A DNA stretch of 64,000 bases, from the NCBI GenBank assembly GCA_036490335.1, contig DASXEB010000011.1:136488-200487 (forward strand). Direction: 5' to 3'. Position 1 is the first letter of the stretch. Every line of letters begins with the position of its first letter. Shown here piece by piece: positions 22,110 through 31,573 of this stretch. The DNA comes from Palsa-1392 sp036490335. GTDB taxonomy: Bacteria; Verrucomicrobiota; Verrucomicrobiia; Chthoniobacterales; UBA10450. Below the pieces are notes generated by a model. The model made no database searches. It had not been told where the DNA came from and worked only from the letters and a program-made list of their open reading frames with translations. A program made the translations under genes and the position numbers.

Positions 22110-23300
22110 ATGGACACCAAAACTGAAATCGCGGACAGATCGCCTCGCCTCAGCAGCAGCAGCTACTCCGCCGAAACATCAAGTCAGCGCATGAAGCCGA
22201 GCCACTGGGTCATCTTCCTCGTGGTTTGCCTCGTTCTCGGCGCGCTCGTTTTTTACACCGTCATCCATGTCATTAACACGACCACCAGCGTTGCCCGCAA
22301 GATCGGCGCGCCGACTCCGGTCGAAACCGTGGTCGTGAAACGCCAGAATCTCGACGAAGTCATCGGCGGCAGCGGCACCGTGCAGCAATCGAGCACCGTC
22401 CAGCTCACGAGCCAGGTCAACGCCGAGGTTTTGAAGCTGCCGGTGAAAGTTGGCGACATTGTGAAAAAGGGCGAACTGCTCATGCAGATGGATGATCGCA
22501 TGATCCAGGCCGAGATCGCGGCCGACAAAGAATATGTGGACGTCAGCAACGTAAAGATTAAAAACGAGACGAAGCAGGTTCAGCGTTACACCGCGCTCGA
22601 ACAGCAAAACATGGGCACACCGCTTGAACTCGAGAAAGCCGAAATCTCCGTCGCCGACGCGCGGCAGGATCTGGCCAAGGCGACACTCGGTCTGCAGCAG
22701 TCGCAGATCGATCTCGAGCATGTCAAGATGCTTTCGCCGCTTGATGGAATTGTTCTCGAACGTCTCGCCAACCCCGGAGAAACTGTGCATCGTGACGAAA
22801 TCGTCCTGAAACTTGGCTCGCTCAATACCGTTTACATGACCGCGAACCTGACCGAAGAAAGGATGCGCGCGATCGAGATCGGCATGCCGGCGGAAACGAC
22901 CTTCCCCGCATTTCCCGGCGAAGTCTTTCCGGGCAAGATCATCAAGATCGATCCGAACATCGATCCGGTCACCCGCACCTTTGTCGCCTACGTCGAAATC
23001 CAGAATCCTGACTTTCGGCTCAAGCCCGGCCTCTCCGGCTTCGTCCGCATTCGTCGCTCGCTTCACGACGTTCTCGCGGTGCCAAACATTGCCATCATGA
23101 ATCCCTCGGGCGAACAGGCGACGGTCTATGTCGTGAAGAACGGCCACGCGAACCTGCGCAAGGTGCGGCCGGGAGCGGTCGTCAATGCCATGACCGAGAT
23201 TACGAGCGGCCTTCAGGCCGGAGAAAGTGTCGTGTCGGTAGGTCAACTGTACCTGAAAGAAAATGACAAAGTCGAAACCACAACCCGTTCGAATCAATAG
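22110..23300 (+). CDS. HlyD/RND-type periplasmic adaptor
   Basis: Membrane-fusion protein of 396 residues joining an inner-membrane exporter to an outer-membrane channel. A Ser-rich N-terminal tail precedes one membrane helix (about 31-53, WVIFLVVCLVLGALVFYTVI). Then come a split biotinyl-lipoyl domain (STVQLTSQVNAEVLKLPVKV and LSPLDGIVLERLANPGETV), a short alpha-helical hairpin, and beta-barrel/proximal domains. The stop lies inside the following TolC gene (38-base overlap), so the two are coupled. No inner-membrane ATPase or RND pump is found in this window, so the energy-coupling partner must be elsewhere or be replaced by another membrane protein of the locus. Confidence 0.88.
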   Translation: MDTKTEIADRSPRLSSSSYSAETSSQRMKPSHWVIFLVVCLVLGALVFYTVIHVINTTTSVARKIGAPTPVETVVVKRQNLDEVIGGSGTVQQSSTVQLTSQVNAEVLKLPVKVGDIVKKGELLMQMDDRMIQAEIAADKEYVDVSNVKIKNETKQVQRYTALEQQNMGTPLELEKAEISVADARQDLAKATLGLQQSQIDLEHVKMLSPLDGIVLERLANPGETVHRDEIVLKLGSLNTVYMTANLTEERMRAIEIGMPAETTFPAFPGEVFPGKIIKIDPNIDPVTRTFVAYVEIQNPDFRLKPGLSGFVRIRRSLHDVLAVPNIAIMNPSGEQATVYVVKNGHANLRKVRPGAVVNAMTEITSGLQAGESVVSVGQLYLKENDKVETTTRSNQ

Positions 23301-24684
23301 GCGTTCCACGCTCTTCTTACTCGCAATTCTGCTCCCGCTTGCTCCTTTACTCGTTAGGGCGCAAGAGGCGATGGATCCGCCGCGGCCGCATCTGCTCACA
23401 TTGCACGATTGTGTGACGATGGCGCTGCAGGAGAGCCCCGCGATGGAAGCGAGTCGCTTCGATGTCGCCTCGGCGGCTGCGGAGATTCGCGCCGAGAGAG
23501 GCAAGTATCTGCCGCAGATCACGGGCAACGCGACCGGGCAGCTTTTTTCCGGCTCGCCGACGAACAAATTCTCGATTGTCAATCTGGGCGAAAACGGAGG
23601 CATCATAGGCGTCAACGGCAATCGCACAGGCAACGGTCGTGCGGTCGATCTCGGCGAAGTCGAGCTTTATTCCGGTCAGTTCAAGTATCCTCTCTTCAAG
23701 GATGGAAGCATCCTGGGCTTGAATGACAGCCCGCCGGTCGCGATCGCGGAAGCAAATCGGCGTCGTCTTGCCTGGACGACGGCACTGACTCGCGCACAGG
23801 TTGTCGATCGCATCACCGACGCCTACCTAACGACTGTAAGTGCTGAGAATCGCTCGGGCTACGCCGACCGGCGAGTGAAACTGCTCGACTTGGAAGTGCG
23901 AATCACACACGAGCAACAAAAGCAGGGCTTGTCGCTCCCGATCGATCTTCACGTCGCCGAAGTGCAATACCAGGGCGCAGTCTCGCTCGCGAAGTTGTTG
24001 CACGATGAAGCGGTTTCCGGATCGATTGAGTTATCGCGCGCGCTGGGGCTCGATTCGCCGGACGCTTTGCATCTCGACCACACTTTGCCGGAGCCGCCCG
24101 ACCCGCCGAACGCGGAGACTTTGCTCGGCAATTCGCTCAACCAGCATCCTACTCTGCAAGTGCAGCGCGCGGTCATCGACAAGGCGAAAGCGAGTTATGA
24201 ACTCGAGCGTTATCGGCTTTATCCCTCCGTCAATCTCGACGGCACGGCGCTGCATATCGACGACTTCGGTTCGGCGAGCGCGAATGTTTATGAAGGCGCA
24301 GTTACGGTGGACGTTCCGATCTTTGATTTCGGCGCCCAGCTTTCACTGACGCGGTCAAAGCTTCTTGCTTACAAGGCCGAGCGCGCGCGGCTGCTCGAGA
24401 AGGCTGATGACGTGACTTTTGAAATCGTGAAGACTTATCAGGAGATATATGTCTTGACGCAGAACATTCTCTCTTTGCGCACGGACGTTTCCAAGGCCGA
24501 GCGCGACATGCAAGTCACCAGCTCCCAACAGCAGCAAGGCATATCTCCGCCACTCACGGCGATCGAGAAAGAGTTACACCTGATCGCGAAACGCGATGAT
24601 CTCGATGGCCTCGAAGTGCGCCGGCTGATCCTTTACGCCGCCCTCCAACAGGCGGCCGGCGGCTCGTGGGAATGGGTGAAATGA
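23263..24684 (+). CDS. TolC-family outer-membrane channel
   Basis: Outer-membrane efflux protein of 473 residues. It has a signal peptide (RRSTLFLLAILLPLAPLLVRAQE) followed by two OEP repeats of long amphipathic helices rich in Ala, Glu and Gln (HLLTLHDCVTMALQESPAMEASRF...; later HPTLQVQRAVIDKAKASYELERYRLYPS). It forms a trimeric periplasm-spanning tunnel with the HlyD partner encoded immediately upstream. The start overlaps the adaptor gene by 38 bases and the end overlaps the flippase gene (ATGA). Presence of this pair in a polysaccharide locus suggests export of a polymer, peptide or decorated glycan (inference). Confidence 0.88.
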   Translation: MTKSKPQPVRINRRSTLFLLAILLPLAPLLVRAQEAMDPPRPHLLTLHDCVTMALQESPAMEASRFDVASAAAEIRAERGKYLPQITGNATGQLFSGSPTNKFSIVNLGENGGIIGVNGNRTGNGRAVDLGEVELYSGQFKYPLFKDGSILGLNDSPPVAIAEANRRRLAWTTALTRAQVVDRITDAYLTTVSAENRSGYADRRVKLLDLEVRITHEQQKQGLSLPIDLHVAEVQYQGAVSLAKLLHDEAVSGSIELSRALGLDSPDALHLDHTLPEPPDPPNAETLLGNSLNQHPTLQVQRAVIDKAKASYELERYRLYPSVNLDGTALHIDDFGSASANVYEGAVTVDVPIFDFGAQLSLTRSKLLAYKAERARLLEKADDVTFEIVKTYQEIYVLTQNILSLRTDVSKAERDMQVTSSQQQQGISPPLTAIEKELHLIAKRDDLDGLEVRRLILYAALQQAAGGSWEWVK

Positions 24685-26168
24685 AGCAATCGCAGCGGAT
24701 AGTTAAGAACGCGATTGTCGGCGTTGTCGCCGGAGTTATCGGCGGGCTGGTCTATCTGGCCACGACGATAGCTATCGCGCACAACAAGCATGTCAGTCTG
24801 GCGGAATTCGGTTCCTACCAATGGGTGCTCGCCTTTGCCATGATCGCGCAGCTCGTGGCGGACTCCGGTTTGCCGCGAATGATGATTCGCGAGATCGCGA
24901 AAGACCCAAAGTGCGTCGGCTCGATCACGGGCGCGGCGGCCGGCTTGATCTGGTTCATCTCTCTCGTTGTCTTCGCGATTGTCGGAGTCATCACTTTTTT
25001 TCTGCCCTACAGTCACGAGGTCAAGATCGCGGTCCTCTTCATGACTTGCGCGACGCTCGCGACTTTTCATAGCGCGGGTTACGGCGCGGTCCTGCGTGCA
25101 TTTGAAGATAACGAGTTAAACTATCTCGGCTTCATTCTGCAAAAGGTCCTGCTCTTCACTTTCATACTCGTGGTGCTCCATTTCCAAACGGGGCTGATCG
25201 GCTTCGTCAGCGCGCACCTTTTGTCGAATCTCCTTCTCTGGACTTTCTATCACATCGTCGTTTCGCGTCTTTATACCAAGATCAAGCTGCGGGTGGATCT
25301 GCCGCTCTGGAAGGAATTGTTTTTGACCGCGCTGCCGATGGGCGGGGGAGTGATGCTCCGTCAGCTTGCCTTGCAGATTGATATCTTCGTCCTCGGCTTG
25401 ATGACGAACATGCGAACGGTCGGTCTCTTCAGCGGTCCTTATCGCCTTAGCTGGTCACTGCGCATCATCCCGCATACTCTGGCGCTTCCGCTCTATCCGC
25501 TCTTCTCGCGCACGGCGCACTTTTCGCCCGCGCGCTTCGGCGAAGTTTACACTCAGAGCATGAAATTCTTTACCCTTCTGAGCGTTCCGTTCACGGCCTT
25601 CTTTATCGTCTGGTCCGAGCCGCTCTTGAAACTTGCGCTTGGCGCGCGGTTCCTGCCGGCTGTGCCCGCGATGCAGATGCTCGGCTTCGGGCTGGTTCCT
25701 TTTTTCGTCTCCACACTTTTCCAATACCTCTTCGCTGCTCTCGATGCGCAAAAAACCTTCCTTGTCGGGGCGATTGTCGGTTCGACTATTCGCATCATCC
25801 TCTTGGTTGTCTTAATCCCGCGCTATCATTTTGTCGGACCGGCGATCGCCTTTGTCTGCGCCGAGATAGTCATAGTTAGTCTCTGGATTTTTCAACTTTA
25901 TCGCCTCGGCTACAGTCTAAACTTCAACACCGTTCTCCTGCGACCCCTGGTCGCGGGAGCTGGCATGACTCTTGTTCTTTATCTTGCCAAGGATGCGCCA
26001 ATCATCTTGCAGTTGGGCGCCGCCCTCCTTTCCTTCGTTGTCTATGTCCTGATGCTGCTGGCGCTGAAAACATTTTCGACCGATGAGATCCAGCAGGCGC
26101 GCGAAGGCGTCGCGTTTATCACACCATTCATTGAATCCTGGTCGAAGAAAATTCATCGCGACACGTGA
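24681..26168 (+). CDS. Wzx-type flippase, oligosaccharide exporter (MATE-like/MOP)
   Basis: Inner-membrane transporter of about 495 residues with around 12-14 hydrophobic helices, typical of Wzx proteins that flip undecaprenyl-linked repeat units to the periplasm. Family features: KNAIVGVVAGVIGGLVYL near the N-terminus, then GSYQWVLAFAMIAQLVADSGLP and SGPYRLSWSLRIIPHTLALPLYPLFSR. I favour the ATG at 24681, which overlaps the TolC stop (ATGA), over the in-frame ATG five codons upstream. The end overlaps the next gene start (GTGA). No Wzy-named polymerase is obvious in the locus; the GT39 protein or the TPR membrane protein could fill that place, but this is speculation. Confidence 0.87.
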   Translation: MKQSQRIVKNAIVGVVAGVIGGLVYLATTIAIAHNKHVSLAEFGSYQWVLAFAMIAQLVADSGLPRMMIREIAKDPKCVGSITGAAAGLIWFISLVVFAIVGVITFFLPYSHEVKIAVLFMTCATLATFHSAGYGAVLRAFEDNELNYLGFILQKVLLFTFILVVLHFQTGLIGFVSAHLLSNLLLWTFYHIVVSRLYTKIKLRVDLPLWKELFLTALPMGGGVMLRQLALQIDIFVLGLMTNMRTVGLFSGPYRLSWSLRIIPHTLALPLYPLFSRTAHFSPARFGEVYTQSMKFFTLLSVPFTAFFIVWSEPLLKLALGARFLPAVPAMQMLGFGLVPFFVSTLFQYLFAALDAQKTFLVGAIVGSTIRIILLVVLIPRYHFVGPAIAFVCAEIVIVSLWIFQLYRLGYSLNFNTVLLRPLVAGAGMTLVLYLAKDAPIILQLGAALLSFVVYVLMLLALKTFSTDEIQQAREGVAFITPFIESWSKKIHRDT

Positions 26169-27505
26169 AGCTATTCGAGCGCCTCTGGGCATGGGCAGTT
26201 AGAACCTTTGCGCGACTGACCAAGTGGGCGGAAGCGCTGGGAAACTTTTGGGCTAAGTATTGGCTCGCGATCGCCGGCACATTCTTTGTCGTCGGCTCGA
26301 CGGTCTTGAAATGGATCGAGTCACCTTTTACTTCCGACCTGAAAGGTCTCCAGATACCAATCTTTCACCCGCCGACACTGCTTCCGCACATGACTCTGTT
26401 GTCATTCGGAGTTATCGGCATTCTTATCCTCGTCGCAGGTCTCTTCGTGTCTCGCTACTCCTTGATTGTTGCCGGCGCCACGGCCGCGATCCTGCTTACC
26501 ATCTTTGCTCTTGTCCCCGCGCAGATCGCTTTTATCCAGCCGACCATGTTACAGCGCCTGACCGAAGAGGACCAAACCATGCCGCTGGAAAATTCTTTCA
26601 ATAAGAAAGACCTGCCGCAAAATTACGGCGCCGCTGAGATCATCCCCAAACGGATGACTCTTTACAGCGCCTGGGGACGGTTCGTCGCGGCGTGGAGTTT
26701 TCTCCGCCTGGGTTGGTATTGTTTTGGGTTGGGCGCCGCTTTGATCGCGGTCTATGCGCTAAGCAAGCTCCGCGGCCAAAGAGGAGTTATAACTCTTGCC
26801 TGTCTCGGTCTTCCCCTGGCCGCTCTCGCCATCGTCGCGCTTCCGGCCCTGGTTGGGCAACTTTACTTCTCGCGGGGAGCTTTGGCCAAGGCGGAAGGCC
26901 GGAACGAGGATGCGATCGCGAATTTTCGCACTTCGATGCGCTGGGATACCTGGAATGCCCTGAGCATCGATCTCTACGGCACAATCGGCGAGCTCCAGAA
27001 GCTTGCTAACATTAGCTATGACTCACCCGAGCGGCACATCAGCACAGCTCTGGCGATGGAGAAACTGAGTAACTACGAGCAAGCGGTCTTCGAGCTGGAC
27101 CTCGCGGCTCGAGATGGCGGCCGGGTCGCGATCGCCGCGCGCCGCGAAGCTGCCCGCGCCCACATTCTGCTCGGTCTCGCCCTTTATAACGCCAACGGAT
27201 ATGGCGGAGCGATCAGTAACTGGCAGCAGGCTTTGGTCGAAGATCCCGATCAGGTCTATGAGTTACCCTATCTCGCGCGCGCCTATTACAACGTCGGTAA
27301 CTTCGAAGCTTCGATCGACACAGTTATCAAGCTCGTCCCTTACGTGCGCGATCATAATCAATCGCTCGCCGATGCCTACTCACTCGCGGCTGACTCTTCG
27401 GCGAAGATCGGTCGTTTCGATGATGCTCGCGATTACTTCAATCTCTCCCTCGCCGTGGACCCGATCGAAAACTACTGGGCTTTGACCGGCCTCGCCGGAG
27501 AATAA
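26165..27505 (+). CDS. Membrane protein with C-terminal TPR repeats
   Basis: Protein of 446 residues starting at GTG that overlaps the flippase stop. There are five predicted membrane helices in the first 225 residues (for example YWLAIAGTFFVVGSTVL, LLSFGVIGILILVAGLFV, SLIVAGATAAILLTIFAL), with a roughly 60-residue periplasmic loop. A C-terminal TPR region of about 220 residues follows (GRNEDAIANFRTSMRW, SNYEQAVFELDLAARD, GYGGAISNWQQALVEDP, GNFEASIDTVIKLV). It probably organises the assembly complex with its neighbours. The membrane part is not a recognisable Wzy polymerase, and the gene is otherwise unnamed. Confidence 0.75.
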   Translation: MKLFERLWAWAVRTFARLTKWAEALGNFWAKYWLAIAGTFFVVGSTVLKWIESPFTSDLKGLQIPIFHPPTLLPHMTLLSFGVIGILILVAGLFVSRYSLIVAGATAAILLTIFALVPAQIAFIQPTMLQRLTEEDQTMPLENSFNKKDLPQNYGAAEIIPKRMTLYSAWGRFVAAWSFLRLGWYCFGLGAALIAVYALSKLRGQRGVITLACLGLPLAALAIVALPALVGQLYFSRGALAKAEGRNEDAIANFRTSMRWDTWNALSIDLYGTIGELQKLANISYDSPERHISTALAMEKLSNYEQAVFELDLAARDGGRVAIAARREAARAHILLGLALYNANGYGGAISNWQQALVEDPDQVYELPYLARAYYNVGNFEASIDTVIKLVPYVRDHNQSLADAYSLAADSSAKIGRFDDARDYFNLSLAVDPIENYWALTGLAGE

Positions 27506-27506
27506 G

Positions 27507-30500
27507 ATGGAAACACTTACTTCAACCGCGCCTGTGACGCGCAGATCTCACGTCGTCGGATGGTCGATCGGGGTAGTCTCGTTATGCGGATTGCTCTTGG
27601 GTTGCTATATCCTGAGCACTTACTTTCAGCCTATCCCGCACCAGTATCAGTTAGACTTTGGAAATGCGAAATGGATCCAACCGGCAAACGGCCGGCCGAT
27701 TGCCTATTTCCGCACTGACGTCTATCTCAACGCCGCGCCGGAACAGGCCTGGCTCGAAGTCAGCGCGATGGATAACTTCAAAGCCATCGTCAACAGTCAC
27801 TCCGTTGGCAGCCAGGACTCAGTCAAGACCCGCGTCGCCGAGATCGTCGACATCAAGAAAAGGTTAAAGGCTGGCACGAACGTCATCGCGATCTCGACCT
27901 CGCGCGCTTCCTATCCCGGCGCCGCCCAGATCCTCGTGCGCGGTTTTATTAAACAACAAGGCGGCAAGATCACTGAGTTCGTCTCGGACGAACATTGGCG
28001 GGTAGCGACCGAGACGGGAATTGTTCCTGGCTCCGAAGATTGGACCTCATCGCTCGTGCAAGATCAGTCATGGCCGAGCGCAGTCCTTTCCCCGGCTAAT
28101 CAGTCACACGTCGACATCGATTACGTCGACCTGAATCCGCTGATCGTACAGTTAGAGCCGGGCGGGGCTTGGATTCAATCGGAGAACGCATCGAGCGAAG
28201 CGACTTTCTCGACCACGATCCAGGCCGATCGCGCGCGCGAAGAGACATGGGTGCAGGTGGCCGGTTCCGGCAATCTCGATCTTTTGGTCAACGGTCAGCT
28301 GATTACTTCGTCGATCGATTATGGGTCTGATACAACCCGCGAGCCACACTTACTCACTCAATCATCGGAGTCATCGTCGAATCAGGTAAAAGGCGCGCGT
28401 GCCGAAGAGCGCGCGACGCGACCGTCTAAAAGCAGCGGTTCGCCTTTTGAAAAGACGACGCTGGAGGCTTACGACGTCAGTTTCTGGATCAGGAAAGGCG
28501 CTAACTCTATTATCGCGACCGTGCGGGCGGACCAGCATCCAGCCAGCTTCTTCCTTTCCGGTTTTTTCGTGGGCAATGATGGAGGAGTCAGGGAATTCAG
28601 CACTAACTCTTCCTGGAAAGCGATTGACAAGGCTGGCGCGCCGGCGACGAGCGACCACTCAGCAATCGAGATCGGCGCGGATGGCGTTGCGCCCTGGGGA
28701 TACCTGCCGCAGGAGTTAGCGCGGCCGATCGATCGGTCTAACCTTTTCACTTATGCCAAATATGTCGGCGTCGTCGCCGGAGTTACGGCTGGAGTTATAG
28801 GTCTCTGGTTGCTGGTCGCAGGCCTCGTCGCTAACAAGCGCGGCGAAACTTTTCGTCGTTTGATGGCGAGGGACGCGCTTTTTCACACGCCGGTTATCAT
28901 CGGACTGCTTCTGCTGTTTCTGCCTAACTATGACGTAAGGTTCCCGCTCGAGTGGTCGTTCCAGCCGCGATTCATTTTCGCCGGGTTCGTGCTGCTCTTC
29001 GGCGTGCGCCTCTTTCATTTATTTCCCGGCGGTCCCATTCGCGCCCAAAGGAAGCCTTGGTGGGAGATCAATCGCGACACTTTGCGCGCGAAGGCGCCTT
29101 ACATTTTTCTCGTCCTCATCGTCTCGCTTGGGTTCGCGCTGCGGTTTCATAACTTCTCCCAGATGTCATTCGATCATGACGAAATGGGTCTGGTCACCAA
29201 GTCGAAGGGTATCTACACTCTTGGCATTCCGTACACCGTTTACGCCGGTGGCGTTCGTTGGATCACGACTTATGAGTTAGTGCCTTATCCCCTTGCGCTG
29301 GCGGGGCTTTTTGGTTACTCGGAGTTTACGATGCGGTTCCCGTCGCTAATCATGGGAACTCTTTGCATAGCTTTGATCGCTCTGATCGGGCGGCGTCTCT
29401 TTAGCAGCTGGCGGATCGGTTTGATCGCGGCCTTTATCTATGCCTGCATGCCGCTCGATATCCGATGGGCGCAAAACTGTTTCTATCCGCAGCAATGCCA
29501 GTTCATGGCTCTGTTGACGACGCTGCTTTTCTACGAAGCGATCCGTCATCGACCGTTCCACACTAAGTATCTCACCGCGGCAGCGATCTCCTTTTGCCTG
29601 ACTTATATCTCATGGGAAGGGAGCGCATTTCTCCTCCCGAGCTTATTCGTCGGGTTATTTGTCGTCCGCTGGGGCGAATGGTGGTGGCTCAAACAGCTGC
29701 ATCTCTATCGATGTATCTTTCTCATCGGTGCAGTCGTAGTCGCGCAATTTTGCTCGCGCACCATCGCCGGCGAATCCTACTTGCAGGTCGGCTCCGGTCT
29801 TTCGAACCTCACTGGCCCGTCGCTGTTTTTCCTGACTCCGGCTTATCAGCCGTTGTTCTACATCAACAAGCTTCTCTTTTCGGAGAACCACGTGCCTTTT
29901 ACAATCATGGCGCTGATCGGCCTCCCGTTTTGCTGGTCGCAGAGTGGTTACCGCTATCTCTTTTCCATGCTCGTTAGTTTGTGGGTCTGCCATACAAACT
30001 TCCTCGCTGCTCTCGCTCCGCGCTATTGCTACTACTATCAGCCGTTCGTCATCATGACTGGTGTCGCCGCCACCGTCCTGCTTTACGACCGCGTCCTTGC
30101 ACTCGCGCGCCGCGAGAGTTACTCGCCGGTCGGCTGGATTTGCGCGCATACGGCCGGCATAGGAGTTATCCTGTTTCTCTTCCTGCAGAGTAATGAATGG
30201 CTCTTCAGGGATTACGAGCTGTCAGACACCGGTAACACTCCCGGCCTCATGACTCGGATGGGCATGTATAGGTATAACTATCGCGATGCCGACCATTACG
30301 TGAAGGACCACTTACAGCCCGGTGACGTCGTTCTTCCCGGCATCCCGCATGTCTACGCCTTCTATGCAGGCCAGCCCGGTGACTACTTTCTGGATACTCT
30401 GCTCGCCTCGAAAGTTCCGTACAATCAATTGCTCAGCGAGCCGCGATTCGTTGATAAGTTTGGCGGTCTGCCAGTCGTCCGGAATCTCGCGGAGTTAAAG

Positions 30501-30710
30501 GAAATCACCAACCGCGCACCGCGAACATGGATCATCTTTGCGCCTTATGCGTCGTTCGAAAAGCTAACTGCTGCCAACGTTTTGGAGTATCTTAATCAGA
30601 ACGCCAAGATCGTTTACGAGACCTACCGTGCTAAAGTTTTTCTCATCGAAGGTCACAGCGAGACCCAACCGACTCGCGGCGGTATGCGAACCGCTCAAAT
30701 GGCGGAGTAA
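27507..30710 (+). CDS. Large GT39-family membrane glycosyltransferase with N-terminal jelly-roll domains
   Basis: Unusually large (1067 residues). A first helix (about 16-38) is followed by about 390 residues outside the membrane. These contain two similar beta-sandwich units, one beginning AKWIQPANGRPIAYFRT (about residue 53) and one GAWIQSENASSEATFST (about 217). Both resemble the N-terminal carbohydrate-binding domain of alpha-L-rhamnosidases. Further helices then lead into a GT-C core like ArnT/PMT (GT39), with the catalytic acidic loop SFDHDEMG near residue 556 and ten or so membrane segments. GT39 enzymes transfer a sugar from a polyprenyl-phosphate donor, possibly made by the DPM1-like GT2 that opens the run. 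Its 3' end overlaps the convergent sulfotransferase by 16 bases. Confidence 0.82.
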   Translation: METLTSTAPVTRRSHVVGWSIGVVSLCGLLLGCYILSTYFQPIPHQYQLDFGNAKWIQPANGRPIAYFRTDVYLNAAPEQAWLEVSAMDNFKAIVNSHSVGSQDSVKTRVAEIVDIKKRLKAGTNVIAISTSRASYPGAAQILVRGFIKQQGGKITEFVSDEHWRVATETGIVPGSEDWTSSLVQDQSWPSAVLSPANQSHVDIDYVDLNPLIVQLEPGGAWIQSENASSEATFSTTIQADRAREETWVQVAGSGNLDLLVNGQLITSSIDYGSDTTREPHLLTQSSESSSNQVKGARAEERATRPSKSSGSPFEKTTLEAYDVSFWIRKGANSIIATVRADQHPASFFLSGFFVGNDGGVREFSTNSSWKAIDKAGAPATSDHSAIEIGADGVAPWGYLPQELARPIDRSNLFTYAKYVGVVAGVTAGVIGLWLLVAGLVANKRGETFRRLMARDALFHTPVIIGLLLLFLPNYDVRFPLEWSFQPRFIFAGFVLLFGVRLFHLFPGGPIRAQRKPWWEINRDTLRAKAPYIFLVLIVSLGFALRFHNFSQMSFDHDEMGLVTKSKGIYTLGIPYTVYAGGVRWITTYELVPYPLALAGLFGYSEFTMRFPSLIMGTLCIALIALIGRRLFSSWRIGLIAAFIYACMPLDIRWAQNCFYPQQCQFMALLTTLLFYEAIRHRPFHTKYLTAAAISFCLTYISWEGSAFLLPSLFVGLFVVRWGEWWWLKQLHLYRCIFLIGAVVVAQFCSRTIAGESYLQVGSGLSNLTGPSLFFLTPAYQPLFYINKLLFSENHVPFTIMALIGLPFCWSQSGYRYLFSMLVSLWVCHTNFLAALAPRYCYYYQPFVIMTGVAATVLLYDRVLALARRESYSPVGWICAHTAGIGVILFLFLQSNEWLFRDYELSDTGNTPGLMTRMGMYRYNYRDADHYVKDHLQPGDVVLPGIPHVYAFYAGQPGDYFLDTLLASKVPYNQLLSEPRFVDKFGGLPVVRNLAELKEITNRAPRTWIIFAPYASFEKLTAANVLEYLNQNAKIVYETYRAKVFLIEGHSETQPTRGGMRTAQMAE

Positions 30711-31570
30711 ACGCGATTGATCGCTTTTCTCCCCATCGAACTCAGGGAAAAGAGAGCTGCCGCCGCCGGGTTGCGCGTGCGTTCGCGCGCCGCCTCTAAC
30801 TCTTGGGTCACTCCCTTTACGGCAGCCGCATTCTGCGCCACCGCCGCTTCGAACTTCTTCGTCGCCGCGGCATAAAGCGCGAAGTCATAACTGTTCTTTT
30901 CCGTGATCATCTCGAGCGTCGACTGGGGTAAGTCATGTTTCTTTGGCCGCGCGCGCGTAACGTTGAAACTCGAGTAGTTATCCAACTTCCATCCGAAGCG
31001 GATCTTCATCAGGGCGAGACTTTCTTCAAAACGCTCCGAGAAACCGACGACGCTGAAATGCCGATCGATATGATCCAGGGCGCGCGCGCAGATTTCCGCC
31101 GTGCACGGGCCTTCATAGTCGGCGCCGGCGATGATTTTGCACTGCACATTTGTACGTGGCGAGCGCTGGACGAAGTCTTCCAGGGTCCAGTTTTCCCGCC
31201 GGAATTTCCAATACAAAGGATGTAACTTATAACTCCGCATGAAATAAAAAGCAGATATGACTCGATCGACCGGGTCGCGGAGCACCGTGATATAGGTGGC
31301 GGCCCGAGGGAGAATGTTATGCACTCCAAAAAGCATGTGACCTTTGAACATGCGAATGTTTTGCAGCCGGCGCGGAGAGAGCTTGTAAAGGTGATTCGTC
31401 GACCAGGTGAAGAGAACGGGATCGACCGAGTAGATTTGCCGGAGCGGATATTCCCATTCGATCAGCCGGTTCAGAGTCGTGCCGGCCGTCTTTGGGATGT
31501 GGAGGAAGATCACGGCTTCGTCCGGCGCGGCGGCTCGATTGGCGTTTGTTTCGAGTCCAGGTGTCGTCAT
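30695..31570 (-). CDS. Sulfotransferase (Sulfotransfer_2 type), copy 1
   Basis: PAPS-dependent sulfotransferase of 291 residues, probably adding sulfate to a sugar hydroxyl. The 5'-phosphosulfate loop is FLHIPKTAGTTL (residues 22-33), and the 3'-phosphate site is VLRDPVDRVISAFYF (RDP at 98-100). These match the carbohydrate sulfotransferase family that includes heparan-2-O and chondroitin enzymes. A basic, Ala-rich C-terminal helix follows. A paralogue lies at 33644-34486. It leads into the secreted hydrolase gene on the same strand only from above; between them there are 3 bases, so they form one unit with the esterase and second sulfotransferase. Confidence 0.87.
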   Translation of the reverse strand: MTTPGLETNANRAAAPDEAVIFLHIPKTAGTTLNRLIEWEYPLRQIYSVDPVLFTWSTNHLYKLSPRRLQNIRMFKGHMLFGVHNILPRAATYITVLRDPVDRVISAFYFMRSYKLHPLYWKFRRENWTLEDFVQRSPRTNVQCKIIAGADYEGPCTAEICARALDHIDRHFSVVGFSERFEESLALMKIRFGWKLDNYSSFNVTRARPKKHDLPQSTLEMITEKNSYDFALYAAATKKFEAAVAQNAAAVKGVTQELEAARERTRNPAAAALFSLSSMGRKAINRVYSAI

Positions 31571-31573
31571 GGT

